A stretch of 64,000 nt of DNA from Gracilimonas tropica DSM 19535 (GTDB lineage Bacteria; Bacteroidota; Rhodothermia; Balneolales; Balneolaceae). The stretch covers positions 165,652 to 229,651 of the forward strand of contig NZ_AQXG01000004.1 in assembly GCF_000375425.1 (NCBI RefSeq), given 5' to 3'. Every line of letters starts with the position of its first letter. Within the stretch, counting starts at the first letter, position 1. A program made the translations under genes and the position numbers. The notes beneath the pieces were generated by a model, which worked only from the letters and a program-made list of their open reading frames with translations, ran no database searches and was not told the origin of the DNA. Positions 1 to 13,185 of this stretch are shown in pieces.

Positions 1-1015
1 TTTGTTCATTGACCGAATCAATAAAATGAACAATTTATCTTATTGCGAGCATATCTCTGCTACCAATCCGTGCGGGGAAGTTCCCCTTCCACCTTATGGT
101 GCATGCGATCTCGGTTCCATCAACCTGACCCAGTTTATTGAACGCCCCTTTTTAGAAGGGGCCACGCTTAAGGGTGAACATTTAAAAGCCATTGTGACCA
201 CCGCCGTTCGAATGCTCGATAACGTCATTTCACTCTCAAAGTTTCCATTGCCTCAGCAACAAAAACAAGCCATTCAAACCCGCCGAATTGGGCTTGGAAT
301 AACCGGATTAGCTGATGCTCTGATCATGCTGGGATTGCATTATGGAAGTGAGGAAGCGCGATTAATGTCTTCCAAGATCATGAAGCTGATTTGTCATACT
401 GCTTATCAGGCATCCATCAATCTGGCAAAAGAAAAAGGGCCGTTTGCCCTTTTCAATAAAGAATACTATTTGCAATCTCCTTTCATTAAAAAACTACCTG
501 ATAATATCAGGGAACAGATCGAGCAGCATGGCATTCGTAACAGTCATTTATTGTCTATAGCTCCCACGGGCAGCATCAGCCTTTTGGCAGGAAATATCTC
601 AAGCGGTATTGAACCTGTATTTGACCTCAACTACAACCGACATATTTTGGATGCTGAAGGCAATAGCAGCTCAAATGTGGTTAATGATTATGCCTACTTG
701 CAATGGATCTTATACAAGTCACCGGAAATACCGTTGCCGGACTATTTTGTCACTGCAACTCAACTTTCTCCTAAACAGCATTTGGAAATGCAGGCGGCCA
801 TACAGCAGTATGTGGATAGTTCCATCTCTAAAACGATCAACATTCCCGAGAATATGAGTTTTGATGATTTTAAAAAGGTGTATGACCTTGCGTATGAACT
901 CAAATTGAAAGGATGTACAACATTTCGCCCCAATTGGGTTACCGGATCCATTTTAGAACATACCAATGGAGAAACCAATGTTCACTGTTGCACCATTGAC
1001 AGGGAGGCAGACTGA
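1..1015 (+). CDS. nrdJ: Adenosylcobalamin-dependent (class II) ribonucleotide reductase, C-terminal part
   Basis: The gene is cut by the window start, so only the last ~338 residues are seen. It reduces ribonucleotides to deoxyribonucleotides using B12 chemistry and works with or without oxygen. The active-site motif NPCGE is present near residue 23, followed by CDLGSINL, and the substrate-loop motif APTGSIS lies near residue 187. The C-terminus ends in CCTIDREAD; the paired cysteines fit the redox-active tail used for re-reduction. It converges on the ATPase operon, with only 9 bases between the two stop codons. An oxygen-independent reductase beside an N-ATPase and stress genes suits a low-oxygen role, which is inference. 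Confidence 0.9.
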   Translation, partial: LFIDRINKMNNLSYCEHISATNPCGEVPLPPYGACDLGSINLTQFIERPFLEGATLKGEHLKAIVTTAVRMLDNVISLSKFPLPQQQKQAIQTRRIGLGITGLADALIMLGLHYGSEEARLMSSKIMKLICHTAYQASINLAKEKGPFALFNKEYYLQSPFIKKLPDNIREQIEQHGIRNSHLLSIAPTGSISLLAGNISSGIEPVFDLNYNRHILDAEGNSSSNVVNDYAYLQWILYKSPEIPLPDYFVTATQLSPKQHLEMQAAIQQYVDSSISKTINIPENMSFDDFKKVYDLAYELKLKGCTTFRPNWVTGSILEHTNGETNVHCCTIDREAD

Positions 1016-1024
1016 TTGCTTCAT

Positions 1025-1906
1025 CTAAGCATTTTTCACCGCCTCAAAACCTGCCATAATATCCAGCAATTCTTCGGTGATGGAGGCTTGCCTTTCCCTC
1101 AGGAACTCCGCTCTCAGTATTTCCAAACGCTCCTCGATCTTAGTCTCCGCCCGCTGCATGGCTGCAAGCCGACTGGCGTACTCGGCCGCCAACGACTCCG
1201 CAACAGCTCGAAACAAAGACACAAACAGGTATTGACGTAATAATGCCGTAAACAGTTCTTCGGGATCCATGGTAAACGTTGGAATATTGTTGGTAGGCCA
1301 CTTTCGGGTGGTAAGCCTATCCAGCCAGGCTTTATTGAGAGGCAAAAGGTATTGTGTTCTTGGTGTGAATCCTTTTTTGGCAAGGGGTTTGTTGTGAATT
1401 ACGAGGATAGACCCAATACCGGCTTCATATTGCCATTGTTCGATCCCATTCAATAAGGCTAAAACCACATCATTGATCCCGTCCACCGAAGCCGGCGTCG
1501 CAAAGATCCGGTCGATCCGCTTTTTTTCGATCTTCAAATGCCCTGCAAGACGTTCTCCCAACACATAAAACTGCAGTTTTGCCGGGTCCATCTCTTCTGT
1601 TTTTTCTAAAATGTATGAAGTGAGCATTTCGTCGAACGGGCCACACAGCGATTGTCCGGAACCTACTGCTATGACCCCTGTTCCGGGATCCCTTTCTTTT
1701 TCAAGATCCCGGATGCTGTACACATTTGCAGTCCGCAAAACGATCTGCATTCCCAATTCCAATGTATCGAAATACTCGGCTAAGGATTTCACAGCTTCTT
1801 CGAACTGACGAATACTAACTGCCGACATGACTTTCATGGTCCGGGTAATGGATTGTAGTTCCTCAGCGCTGCTTACTTTTCTCTGTAGCTGTTCCAGTTT
1901 TTGCAT
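1025..1906 (-). CDS. atpG: N-ATPase gamma subunit
   Basis: Central rotor stalk of the ATPase, last gene of the minus-strand atp operon. The N-terminus (MQKLEQLQRKVSSAEELQSI) and the C-terminus (RQASITEELLDIMAGFEAV) form the two coiled-coil helices typical of gamma, with a Rossmann-like middle. The protein is 293 residues, close to the usual ~290. An upstream in-frame GTG exists at 1912, but the ATG at 1906 has AAGGAG five bases upstream and is preferred. The gene starts just past the TGA of atpA, so translation is probably coupled. The sequence is divergent from standard gamma subunits, as expected for the N-ATPase branch. Confidence 0.9.
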   Translation of the reverse strand: MQKLEQLQRKVSSAEELQSITRTMKVMSAVSIRQFEEAVKSLAEYFDTLELGMQIVLRTANVYSIRDLEKERDPGTGVIAVGSGQSLCGPFDEMLTSYILEKTEEMDPAKLQFYVLGERLAGHLKIEKKRIDRIFATPASVDGINDVVLALLNGIEQWQYEAGIGSILVIHNKPLAKKGFTPRTQYLLPLNKAWLDRLTTRKWPTNNIPTFTMDPEELFTALLRQYLFVSLFRAVAESLAAEYASRLAAMQRAETKIEERLEILRAEFLRERQASITEELLDIMAGFEAVKNA

Positions 1907-1908
1907 GA

Positions 1909-3435
1909 TCACTCCTTAGCCACATAAGGTGCTATTAGAGGGCTGATGATATCCATTAAAAAAGTTCGGCCCTCATCATCCAGATGTTGTTCCCAATCTA
2001 TGGTTTTACTGATCTCATCTGAATGGGATTGAATGGCCTTTGACAGATCATATTTTATCTCGGAAATACGCTCCGGCGGCACATCATCCATCTGGTCCGA
2101 CATGGCAGCCAAAAGCTCTGCGATCTGCACTTCCACCGAAACCGGACTGAGCTGCGGTTGTTTTAAAATCTCACGAATTAAACGTCCCCGGTGGATCAGG
2201 TTCTGAGTGGGTTCATCGAGCCGGGAACTGAACCTCGAAAAGGACTCCAATTCTTCAAATTGAGCATAAGCCAGCCTCAATCTTTTTGTAACGGAACGAT
2301 AGGCCGGAAGCTGTGCATTTGAGCCCACCCGCGAAACTGATTTCCCGGTATCAACAGCAGGCAGCACATCTTTTTGAAATAGAATGGGTGACAAGTATAG
2401 CTGACCATCGGTGATGGATATCAGGTTTGTAGGTATGAATGCTGATATATTTTGCGCTTGCGTCTCCACGATAGGCAATGCCGTCATAGAACCGCCGCCA
2501 TAATGCGGTTTCAGATGCGTTGACCGTTCCAACAGCCTGGAATGGATGTAGAAAATATCTCCGGGATAGGCTTCTCTTCCCGGTGGCCTGCGCATTAACA
2601 ACGCCAGCTCCCGGTAAGCCCGGGCATGCCAGGTCAGGTCGTCGTAGACGATCAGAACGTCTTTTCCCTGCTCCATAAAAAACTCCCCGATGCTGGTAGC
2701 TGCATACGGCGCAATGTATTGCATTCCAACGGGGCTGTCGCTGCTGGCTGAAATTATTATCGAAAATGGCAGTGCCTCTTTTGAACGGATATCATCAATG
2801 ACCCTTGCAATAGCCGTTTTTTGCTTGCCAATGGCACAATAGATGCAAACCACCTCTTTGTCTTTTTGATTGATGATGGTATCCACAGCGATCGCGGTTT
2901 TGCCGGTTTGACGGTCTCCCAGGATAAGCTCCCGCTGACCTCTTCCAACCGGGAAAAGTGCATCTATCACTTTGATGCCGGTTTGCAATGGCCGTTCTAC
3001 CGGCGCGCGCTGAATGATAGGAGGTGCCGGCCGTTCAATGGGCCATTCTTCTTTTCTGGTGATCGGTTTCTTGCCATCCAAAGGACGGCCCAACGGATCC
3101 AGCACCCGTCCCAAAAGCTCTTCACCTACCGGAACTTTCAGGACATCTCCGGATCGGTATACTTCATCTCCCGCCTCGATCTCCTGCTCTTCTCCCAGCA
3201 AGATAATTCCAGCCTCTTCATCATCCAGGTTATAGATCAGTCCCGGACAACCGTTTTCAAACCAAACCAGCTCGTCGGTGCCCGCCCGGGGGAGTCCGTC
3301 TACCTTTGCAAAGCCCTCGCCCACCGATATCACCTTTCCATATTCCCGTAGCTGAACCTTTTTTGGGGTTTGCAAGGCCTCTTCAATTCCGGCTAAAGCT
3401 CGATCAGCTGCAGATATGAGAGTGGTTCCGGTCAT
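1909..3435 (-). CDS. atpA: N-ATPase alpha subunit
   Basis: Non-catalytic nucleotide-binding subunit of the F1-like head, 508 residues, normal for the family. The P-loop GDRQTGKT is at residues 173-180 and the alpha-type arginine-finger segment VSRVG lies in the second half. The N-terminal beta-barrel and the C-terminal helical domain are complete. The start overlaps the stop of atpF by four bases, and the stop sits just before atpG, which indicates tight translational coupling. Confidence 0.95.
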   Translation of the reverse strand: MTGTTLISAADRALAGIEEALQTPKKVQLREYGKVISVGEGFAKVDGLPRAGTDELVWFENGCPGLIYNLDDEEAGIILLGEEQEIEAGDEVYRSGDVLKVPVGEELLGRVLDPLGRPLDGKKPITRKEEWPIERPAPPIIQRAPVERPLQTGIKVIDALFPVGRGQRELILGDRQTGKTAIAVDTIINQKDKEVVCIYCAIGKQKTAIARVIDDIRSKEALPFSIIISASSDSPVGMQYIAPYAATSIGEFFMEQGKDVLIVYDDLTWHARAYRELALLMRRPPGREAYPGDIFYIHSRLLERSTHLKPHYGGGSMTALPIVETQAQNISAFIPTNLISITDGQLYLSPILFQKDVLPAVDTGKSVSRVGSNAQLPAYRSVTKRLRLAYAQFEELESFSRFSSRLDEPTQNLIHRGRLIREILKQPQLSPVSVEVQIAELLAAMSDQMDDVPPERISEIKYDLSKAIQSHSDEISKTIDWEQHLDDEGRTFLMDIISPLIAPYVAKE

Positions 3436-4223
3436 ACTACTGTCTCCTTGATTTCTGAATGAACTTCATCCTGTGCCTTCGCTTTAAGAAAGAATTCCAT
3501 TTCAGCCTTAAGCACTTCAATATATGACTTAAGGCTCCAGCCCATTTTCCATCCTGAAGTTCGGATCTCAATGCCAAGCCCAAGTTCCGGTTCTTCCAGA
3601 AACTCACAATTGAGGTCATCAGAGAAAATTTCCTTTAGGATAGCCTTCAGTTTTATACGATCCTTTTCTTTGAGTGCAAAAGCAGTAGATACTTCAAGAT
3701 GGTGGTCGTCACTTTCGGTGAAAGCAGCGATCTGTTCCGCTGTAATAGTACCTGTCTTGTGGATGAATTCCGCCAATACGTGATGCTCCAGTTCCTGTCC
3801 GGATAGTTCTCTGACGATATTTTGTACACTTTCCATGATTGTGTCAAAAGCTTTTTTCCCCAGTTCCGTTAAGAACTGATCTCTTTCTTCGTCGACCGTT
3901 TTCTTCCAGCGGTCCTGCAATTTCTCGATCTCATATCGTGCCTGCGTGAGTAAACTCTTTCGGTATTCCTCCGCTTCCTGACGGGCTTCATTCATCATGT
4001 TTTTTTCATTTTGATGAAACTGATCCATCTTTTGCTGATAAGCCTCTCGTTTTGCTTCCGCCTCTTTCAGCGTTTTTTGAGCTTCATCAAGCCGTGCTGT
4101 GATCTCATCTTCCCGTTTTTGCATGACCTTCAAAACCGGTTTATAAAGAAACCGCTGCATCAACCAAAGCAATATCAAGAAATTGATTATCTGCGCAATG
4201 AATGTGAATCCGTCCAATTCCAC
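3432..4223 (-). CDS. atpF: N-ATPase b subunit with delta-like C-terminal domain
   Basis: Peripheral stalk subunit of 263 residues, much longer than an ordinary b subunit (~160). Residues 5-30 form one membrane helix and residues 33-125 a long charged coiled coil. Residues ~175-240 (including ELGLGIEIRTSGWKMGWSL) resemble the C-terminal domain of the delta/OSCP subunit, which has an IGGxxxRxGxxxxDGS-type ending. No separate atpH is present in the operon, so this protein probably does both jobs. The start codon is GTG, with AGGAGG five bases upstream. The stop overlaps the start of atpA. Confidence 0.88.
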   Translation of the reverse strand: MELDGFTFIAQIINFLILLWLMQRFLYKPVLKVMQKREDEITARLDEAQKTLKEAEAKREAYQQKMDQFHQNEKNMMNEARQEAEEYRKSLLTQARYEIEKLQDRWKKTVDEERDQFLTELGKKAFDTIMESVQNIVRELSGQELEHHVLAEFIHKTGTITAEQIAAFTESDDHHLEVSTAFALKEKDRIKLKAILKEIFSDDLNCEFLEEPELGLGIEIRTSGWKMGWSLKSYIEVLKAEMEFFLKAKAQDEVHSEIKETVV

Positions 4224-4224
4224 A

Positions 4225-4494
4225 CTAACCTCCTATCGCAAAATTCCAGAACGGATTGGCAAAGATCAGGATAAGAGCTACAACGAAACAGTAAATCGCT
4301 GTTGATTCTACCATCGCCAATCCCACAAAAAGTGTCCTGGTGATCGCAGGCGTTTCGTCGGGTTGTTGAGCTATGGCCATCAGGGCTTGGGATAAGGCCT
4401 TACCTTCTCCCAGCGCAGGAGCTATAGAGCCAATAGCAATGGTAAATCCGGCTGTTATTATTGAGACCATTCCAATGATACTTTGCATATCCAT
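4225..4494 (-). CDS. atpE: N-ATPase c subunit (rotor ring), sodium-type ligand set
   Basis: Hairpin of two membrane helices, 89 residues, that builds the ion-carrying ring. The ion-binding carboxylate is E63 in VESTAIY: E63, S64, T65 and Y68 correspond to E65, S66, T67 and Y70 of the Ilyobacter sodium ring. The first helix has E30 (GEGKA) where Ilyobacter has Q32, giving two carboxylates per site, a known feature of N-ATPases. The ligands permit sodium binding, but at least one N-type ring (Burkholderia pseudomallei) was reported to be proton-specific, so the coupling ion is not settled by sequence. Confidence 0.95.
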   Translation of the reverse strand: MDMQSIIGMVSIITAGFTIAIGSIAPALGEGKALSQALMAIAQQPDETPAITRTLFVGLAMVESTAIYCFVVALILIFANPFWNFAIGG

Positions 4495-4496
4495 AG

Positions 4497-5207
4497 TTAC
4501 TCCGGTTCTAAAGTTGAAGGTTCGGTTTCTGAGGCATGTTCTTGATGTGTCCGGGTTGCTGATGCGATATATACCAATGCCAAAATGGAGAACACGTATG
4601 CTTGAATAACCCCGATCAGCAGTCCAAAAGCTTGCATTACCACCGGAAAGAACAGGGGACTCAAACTTAGCAGCACAGCAACGATCAGGCTGCCGCTCAT
4701 AATGTTTCCAAACAGGCGGATGGCCAGAGCAAGCGTCCGAGAAAGTTCTCCGATGATGTTAAAAGGCAGCATCAACGGGGTGGGTTTTACATATTGGGAG
4801 AAATAAGTCTTGAATCCTCTGGTACTAACTCCAAAGACCGGGACGGCTATGAACACACAAAATGCCAGTGCAGCGGTTGTAGTCAATGAAACGGTTGGAG
4901 GATGCACTCCCGGTATCACTCCCATTACGTTCGAAAAGGTAATGAACAGAAACAGTGTACTTATGAAGGGAAAATATTTATCCGCCTTTTGTTGGGTCGC
5001 TTCCTCAATTTGGGTAACAATGAAAACCACCAGCGACTCAAACAAAGCCTGTCTTTTGGAGATACCGGTTCCGGAAGTCAGGTTAGCCGCAACAAATGCT
5101 CCCATCCCGATTAAAACCGTCATAATGATCCAGGTGAAAAGCAGAGTTGCATTCACTTTCAAGAATCCCCAATCCCAATATATGATATCATCAATATTCA
5201 ATTCCAT
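4497..5207 (-). CDS. atpB: N-ATPase a subunit
   Basis: Membrane stator subunit that forms the ion half-channels against the c ring, 236 residues with about six hydrophobic segments. The essential arginine is R164 in LALAIRLFGN. The segment FSNVMGVIPG near residues 91-100 is typical of the family. It starts three bases after the atpR stop and is followed directly by atpE, giving the N-ATPase order R-B-E. Confidence 0.95.
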   Translation of the reverse strand: MELNIDDIIYWDWGFLKVNATLLFTWIIMTVLIGMGAFVAANLTSGTGISKRQALFESLVVFIVTQIEEATQQKADKYFPFISTLFLFITFSNVMGVIPGVHPPTVSLTTTAALAFCVFIAVPVFGVSTRGFKTYFSQYVKPTPLMLPFNIIGELSRTLALAIRLFGNIMSGSLIVAVLLSLSPLFFPVVMQAFGLLIGVIQAYVFSILALVYIASATRTHQEHASETEPSTLEPE

Positions 5208-5209
5208 AT

Positions 5210-5494
5210 TTAATCTCCCGCTGAGATCGTCACTTTACCTTTTCGATTCAGGATCATGCCTCTTGCCACCATAAACCCTAAAAATGCAACCGCGAGATAT
5301 GACCAATGAAACTGAATGAGGGCATAAAAACTCAGCATGAGTAAGGTCATTCTAAGAATAAGGCTGCCAAAAACCCACCACCCCGGAGACGCAGAAGCAT
5401 TGATCTTGATCACGGTAAACCAAAGTCCTCCAAAATAGATCACGCCAAGTGCTAAGCCGGCGAAGAGGGATAATATATATGACAAGATTTCCAT
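5210..5494 (-). CDS. atpR: N-ATPase accessory membrane protein AtpR
   Basis: Small hydrophobic protein of 94 residues with three predicted membrane helices and a short basic tail (ILNRKGKV). AtpR is found only in N-ATPase operons, between atpQ and atpB, and is thought to help assemble the c ring or bind its ions. An open frame extends upstream to 5614, but it overlaps atpQ deeply; the ATG at 5494, placed just after the atpQ stop, gives the expected family length. Assignment rests mainly on position, size and topology. Confidence 0.85.
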   Translation of the reverse strand: MEILSYILSLFAGLALGVIYFGGLWFTVIKINASASPGWWVFGSLILRMTLLMLSFYALIQFHWSYLAVAFLGFMVARGMILNRKGKVTISAGD

Positions 5495-5496
5495 AT

Positions 5497-5790
5497 TTAT
5501 CCCCGCGATTCTTTTGTAACCCAATACCAGGCATTTATGCAACCCAGGGCAATTCCAAGTACAAGAAGCATAAGCGTCCATGAGTATTTGGAGCGATAAC
5601 TGTGATCGATCCATATGCCTAAAGCCAAAGCCAACAACGCCGGTATGCTCACCGCCCAGCCAACAAGCCCAAACATGCCCAACCCATACCAGAGGTTCTT
5701 ATGTTTTTCTTTTTTGGCACGGATCTTTCTGGATGATTTCTCACCGATTTCTTCAGCCAATTTTTCGCCTTTTTTATGATCTTCGGCCAT
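5497..5790 (-). CDS. atpQ: N-ATPase accessory membrane protein AtpQ (AtpI-like)
   Basis: Small protein with a charged, basic N-terminus and two membrane helices (WYGLGMFGLVGWAVSIPALL and the segment around YSWTLMLLVLGIALGCINAW). It belongs to the AtpI/AtpQ group thought to assist rotor assembly. Possible starts lie at 5820, 5802 and 5790. The ATG at 5790 has GGGA six bases upstream and lies past the end of atpC; 5802 is also possible and would add four residues. It sits between atpC and atpR, exactly as in other N-ATPase operons. Confidence 0.82.
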   Translation of the reverse strand: MAEDHKKGEKLAEEIGEKSSRKIRAKKEKHKNLWYGLGMFGLVGWAVSIPALLALALGIWIDHSYRSKYSWTLMLLVLGIALGCINAWYWVTKESRG

Positions 5791-5803
5791 TTTTATTCCC
5801 ATA

Positions 5804-10044
<4,241 letters not shown>

Positions 10045-10211
10045 CTTTTCAATCTGTTCATTCTATCTTAAAAACAAAGCCGTTTTTACCTTTTGATCTC
10101 TGCATAAGAGACCACTCCTTTCTCTCTCATTTCAAAAGATTTCGGAGCACGGCTACACGGCTTCGCTATCTTGCACCTTTACACAGAAAAAGTATTTACA
10201 CTTTCTTTATT

Positions 10212-10667
10212 CTATTCGATAGCAACCACTTTCGGATGACTAACTTCCACTTTCGGAGCTTTTACGGTAAGCACGCCATCTTTGAATGAAGCTTTGATCT
10301 TGTCTTCTTTAATTTTGGTTGGCATGGTTACGGTGCGAATGAACTCCCCAAAGTATCGCTCACGATGCAGGTAGTCGGGTTTCTCTTCTTTAGTTTCTTC
10401 CTTTCGGGTACCTTTTATGATCAGCCGGTTATCCTGGTAATTGATCTCGATATCTTTTTTCTGGAAGCCGGGAAGGTCTACAGCAATTACGTATTCTTTT
10501 TCCGTTTCCATCATGTCAGTATCGGGAGTCATGATATCCATGCCCAGTAACTGATCATTGGTATTTCTAAGAGTGAACGGTGTCAGATCATCAAAAAACC
10601 GATCCATTTGTCGTTTGATGGATTCTATTGGTGAGGAAGGGTTTGTGTGTTTAGCTAATGTTTTCAT
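10212..10667 (-). CDS. Small heat shock protein, Hsp20 family
   Basis: ATP-independent holdase chaperone of about 151 residues with a central alpha-crystallin domain. Visible marks are AVDLPGFQKKDIEINYQDN, a core strand (RLIIKGTRKEE) and the closing FKDGVLTVKAPK (consensus xxGVLxxxxPK). Two in-frame ATGs exist; the second, at 10667, has GGAG six bases upstream and is preferred over 10673. It lies 167 bases upstream of ppsA in the same direction. A second, distinct Hsp20 occurs at 33397-33825. Hsp20 genes are common in low-oxygen stress loci. Confidence 0.93.
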   Translation of the reverse strand: MKTLAKHTNPSSPIESIKRQMDRFFDDLTPFTLRNTNDQLLGMDIMTPDTDMMETEKEYVIAVDLPGFQKKDIEINYQDNRLIIKGTRKEETKEEKPDYLHRERYFGEFIRTVTMPTKIKEDKIKASFKDGVLTVKAPKVEVSHPKVVAIE

Positions 10668-10852
10668 AATCATCTCCGGTTCTCAGTTCTACAATTTTTT
10701 CTATTTCGGCTTATGCCTTTTGAACTAAGAAATACATTCTTTCGCCTTAAAAATGACGGAACTTCCTTGGGTGAGCTGTAAGCAAAGAAAGGGTTAGGGA
10801 TTAGGGTTTTTCCTTACGCCCGGGACGATGATATATGTTTTTGAGAACTTGT

Positions 10853-11521
10853 TTACATCTCTGAACTTTCGCTTTCCACCCATTTTACGGCATGCATCAT
10901 CAGTTCAGTTGCATTCTCGAGATTTAGCTTGGTTTTAATGCGGGCCCGATACGATTCCACCGTTTTTACGGATAAATGCAGTCGCTCGGCGATCTCTCTC
11001 GTATTATTTCCCTGGCCTGTCATTTCAAAGACCTCCAATTCCCGATCACTCAGCAAGTCGATAGGAGATTGTGAAAGATTTTTTTGCCCCACGGCCATCC
11101 CCATCAGTAGTTTCTCACTTACTTCTTCACTGACGTAAATGCCCCCGTTCAGGATCTTCTTAACGGCTTTCACCATTTCGTCTCCGGCTTCTTGTTTCAT
11201 CACGTATCCTTTGGCCCCCGCCCTCAGAACCCGTTCGGCGTATAAGATCTCTTCGTGGCGAGAAACCACCAGGATCTTCAGGTTTTGGTCAAGTCCCACC
11301 AAATGCTTGATCAGCTCAAGTCCACTCATTCCCGGCAAGGAAATATCCACAACCGCGAGATCCGGTTTCAACTCCGTTGACCGCTGAAGGGCTTCCTCTG
11401 CCCGGTTAAACTGCCCAACCACTTCAAATCCATGCTCAGCATTCAACGTTGTGACCAGCCCTTTCAACATCATTGGGTGATCGTCTACAACCATGATTCT
11501 TTTTTTAAAATTTGGTGCCAT
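10853..11521 (-). CDS. NarL/FixJ-family response regulator
   Basis: Two-component response regulator of 222 residues. The receiver domain spans residues ~8-125, with acidic pocket D13/D14 and phospho-acceptor D59 (VVDISLPGMSG). The C-terminal LuxR-type helix-turn-helix spans ~155-215 (LSDRELEVFEM, NTREIAERLHLSVKTVESYR). It follows the histidine kinase gene by 11 bases on the same strand and is its likely partner. It may control the surrounding stress genes; the candidate operators at 13054 and 13957 would be its natural targets, which is inference. Confidence 0.93.
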   Translation of the reverse strand: MAPNFKKRIMVVDDHPMMLKGLVTTLNAEHGFEVVGQFNRAEEALQRSTELKPDLAVVDISLPGMSGLELIKHLVGLDQNLKILVVSRHEEILYAERVLRAGAKGYVMKQEAGDEMVKAVKKILNGGIYVSEEVSEKLLMGMAVGQKNLSQSPIDLLSDRELEVFEMTGQGNNTREIAERLHLSVKTVESYRARIKTKLNLENATELMMHAVKWVESESSEM

Positions 11522-11532
11522 TTTATGTGCTC

Positions 11533-12954
11533 TTATGTGTTATATGGTATCAGGCATTTCACCATGGTCCACCCATTAGATGTATTCCCGATATCAAAAT
11601 TACCGCCCAACAATTCTGCCCGATATCGCATGGTGCTTAAACCCATTCCTTTAAACTTTTGTTCGTTAGGATCTTCAAATAATCCGATCCCGTTGTCTTC
11701 AACAGTCAGCAGTATATAATTGGATTCTTTCTGAAGTTTTACCCGGATCTTGTTCGCATTTCCATGCTTGATAGCATTCTTCACAGCCTCTTGAACAATC
11801 CTGTATAAATGAAGGGCCATCATTCGGTCTTCGATATCCAAGCCCGGACTGCATATGAATGCACAATTTGTTTTTAGCAGTGACTGAAACCGTTCACAAA
11901 GCCTTTTCAAAGCGACTTGCAAGCCTTCATTTTGCAGCTCAATGTGGGCTAAGCCATGGGCAAGCTGCCTGACTTCCTGATCCGCCTCTTGCACCATCTC
12001 TGTGATCTCATCCAGCTCCTGAACTCCCGGCAAACTATTTGATCTAAGCTTTCGGGATAAATTGCGGGTCATTAACCCGATTGCTGACAGCATTTGCCCG
12101 ACCCCATCATGGAGTTCCTGTCCGATCTTGAACCGTTCACTTTCGGCCACTTTCAGGATCTGATTTTCAAGCTCCCTGCTTTCACTAATATCCCGGATTA
12201 AGCCGGTAAAGAAACTTTCATCGGATAGGGTTACTTCGTTCAAATTCAGTTCCAACGGAAAGGTGGTTCCATCTTTTTTCACACCCTGAAACTGACGGTT
12301 TTTACCGAGGAATGATTCGTAAATAGCTATCTCCAGCTCATCTTGAGAGTGAACTTCATTCTTGAAATCAGCCAGTGATGGAATGAGCAGGAACGCATGT
12401 TCGCCAATTAGCTCTGAATCCTGATACCCAAACATTTCTTGCAAAGCCGGATTTACATTTATGATCATCAGGTTTTTATCTGCCGTAAAAATACCCTCCG
12501 TTGCAGACTCAAAAATGGCCTGAGTTCTCGCTTTACTTTTAACCAAATCCTTCTCCATCATCTTCACGATGTTGATATCAGTAGCAGACCAAAGCAGCAC
12601 ATTTTCATAATCAGGCAGGTTCAACCTTTTTACTTTTATGTCAAGCCACTTTGTGGTGTTATTAACCCAATTTGCTTCCGTTTGATATGAATAAACGTCT
12701 TTGTCATGGAGTCCTTCAACCCTTTCAAAAAATATTTTCTTTCCATATTCGGGGTCTTTATTGAGCTCCCACACCGATTCCCCAACCAAGTCTTTCTCTA
12801 ACAGGCCTAATTGCTCTTTTAAGTAATCATTAGCATACAAGATCTTTCCCTCAAAGTCACTGATTAAAACTTTGACCGGAAGTTGATTCAGTACCCCCCC
12901 AAGATCAGTTTCCAACTTGATAATTTCATGTACAGAACTCTCCGCAAATTTCAT
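11533..12954 (-). CDS. Cytoplasmic PAS-PAS sensor histidine kinase (HisKA_3 type)
   Basis: Sensor kinase of 473 residues with no membrane segment or signal peptide, so it senses an internal signal. Two PAS domains (about 25-130 and 145-262) precede a NarX-type dimerisation domain with phospho-acceptor H282 in KIGQELHDGVGQML. The ATPase domain has an N box (VQEAVKNAIKHG) and DNGIGLF as G box. Cofactor-binding residues cannot be judged, so whether it senses redox, oxygen or another cue is unknown. It is the first gene of a two-gene operon with the regulator and diverges from the YciE-like gene at 13186. Confidence 0.93.
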   Translation of the reverse strand: MKFAESSVHEIIKLETDLGGVLNQLPVKVLISDFEGKILYANDYLKEQLGLLEKDLVGESVWELNKDPEYGKKIFFERVEGLHDKDVYSYQTEANWVNNTTKWLDIKVKRLNLPDYENVLLWSATDINIVKMMEKDLVKSKARTQAIFESATEGIFTADKNLMIINVNPALQEMFGYQDSELIGEHAFLLIPSLADFKNEVHSQDELEIAIYESFLGKNRQFQGVKKDGTTFPLELNLNEVTLSDESFFTGLIRDISESRELENQILKVAESERFKIGQELHDGVGQMLSAIGLMTRNLSRKLRSNSLPGVQELDEITEMVQEADQEVRQLAHGLAHIELQNEGLQVALKRLCERFQSLLKTNCAFICSPGLDIEDRMMALHLYRIVQEAVKNAIKHGNANKIRVKLQKESNYILLTVEDNGIGLFEDPNEQKFKGMGLSTMRYRAELLGGNFDIGNTSNGWTMVKCLIPYNT

Positions 12955-13185
12955 AAACTCTCCCCTTTAAATTGGGCAAAAAGGAATTATCACACTATTC
13001 CTTATGGAATCATATCATAGAAAAATAAAGAATATGTGTAGATAATAAATTTCCTTACCCTTTTGTAAGCTATTTCCCTACAAGCCGAACGGCTATCTCC
13101 CTTTTACGAATCTGGTGTGGATTTCCTACTTACCTGTTAGCAAACCTTAACTATCATTCTTCTTCAACAAACCGGGTTCAAGACT
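12955..13185. promoter_or_regulatory. Divergent promoter region between the kinase operon and the YciE-like gene
   Basis: This 231-base non-coding stretch must carry promoters for both flanking transcription units. It contains overlapping inverted repeats at 12981-13003 (AAGGAAT/ATTCCTT) and 12997-13010 (ATTCC/GGAAT). Further on are a CTTAC-N6-GTAAG repeat at 13054-13069 and degenerate copies of its half-site at 13076 (CCCTAC) and 13124 (CCTAC). It is AT-rich on the kinase side. No individual -33/-7 promoter could be assigned with confidence. Confidence 0.5.
13054..13069. promoter_or_regulatory. Candidate operator, CTTAC-N6-GTAAG
   Basis: Perfect 5-base inverted repeat with a 6-base spacer, in the divergent promoter between the kinase operon and the YciE-like gene. 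The same architecture recurs at 13957-13972, with a degenerate copy at 13868-13884. Dyads of this size are typical of dimeric NarL-type regulators. Function is inferred. Confidence 0.4.

Noticed and set aside
5495..5614. Upstream extension of atpR to 5614
   Set aside because: It overlaps atpQ by over 100 bases, and the added sequence is not hydrophobic or family-like.
10045..10211. A 15-codon minus-strand frame before ppsA (ATG at about 10107) preceded by AAAGGAG
   Set aside because: It is too short, has no amino acid bias typical of leader peptides and is not followed by a terminator pairing I can see.
10853..12954. Oxygen-sensing heme or iron-sulfur site in the histidine kinase
   Set aside because: No clear cysteine cluster or heme-ligand pattern was visible in its PAS domains, so no sensing mechanism is claimed.
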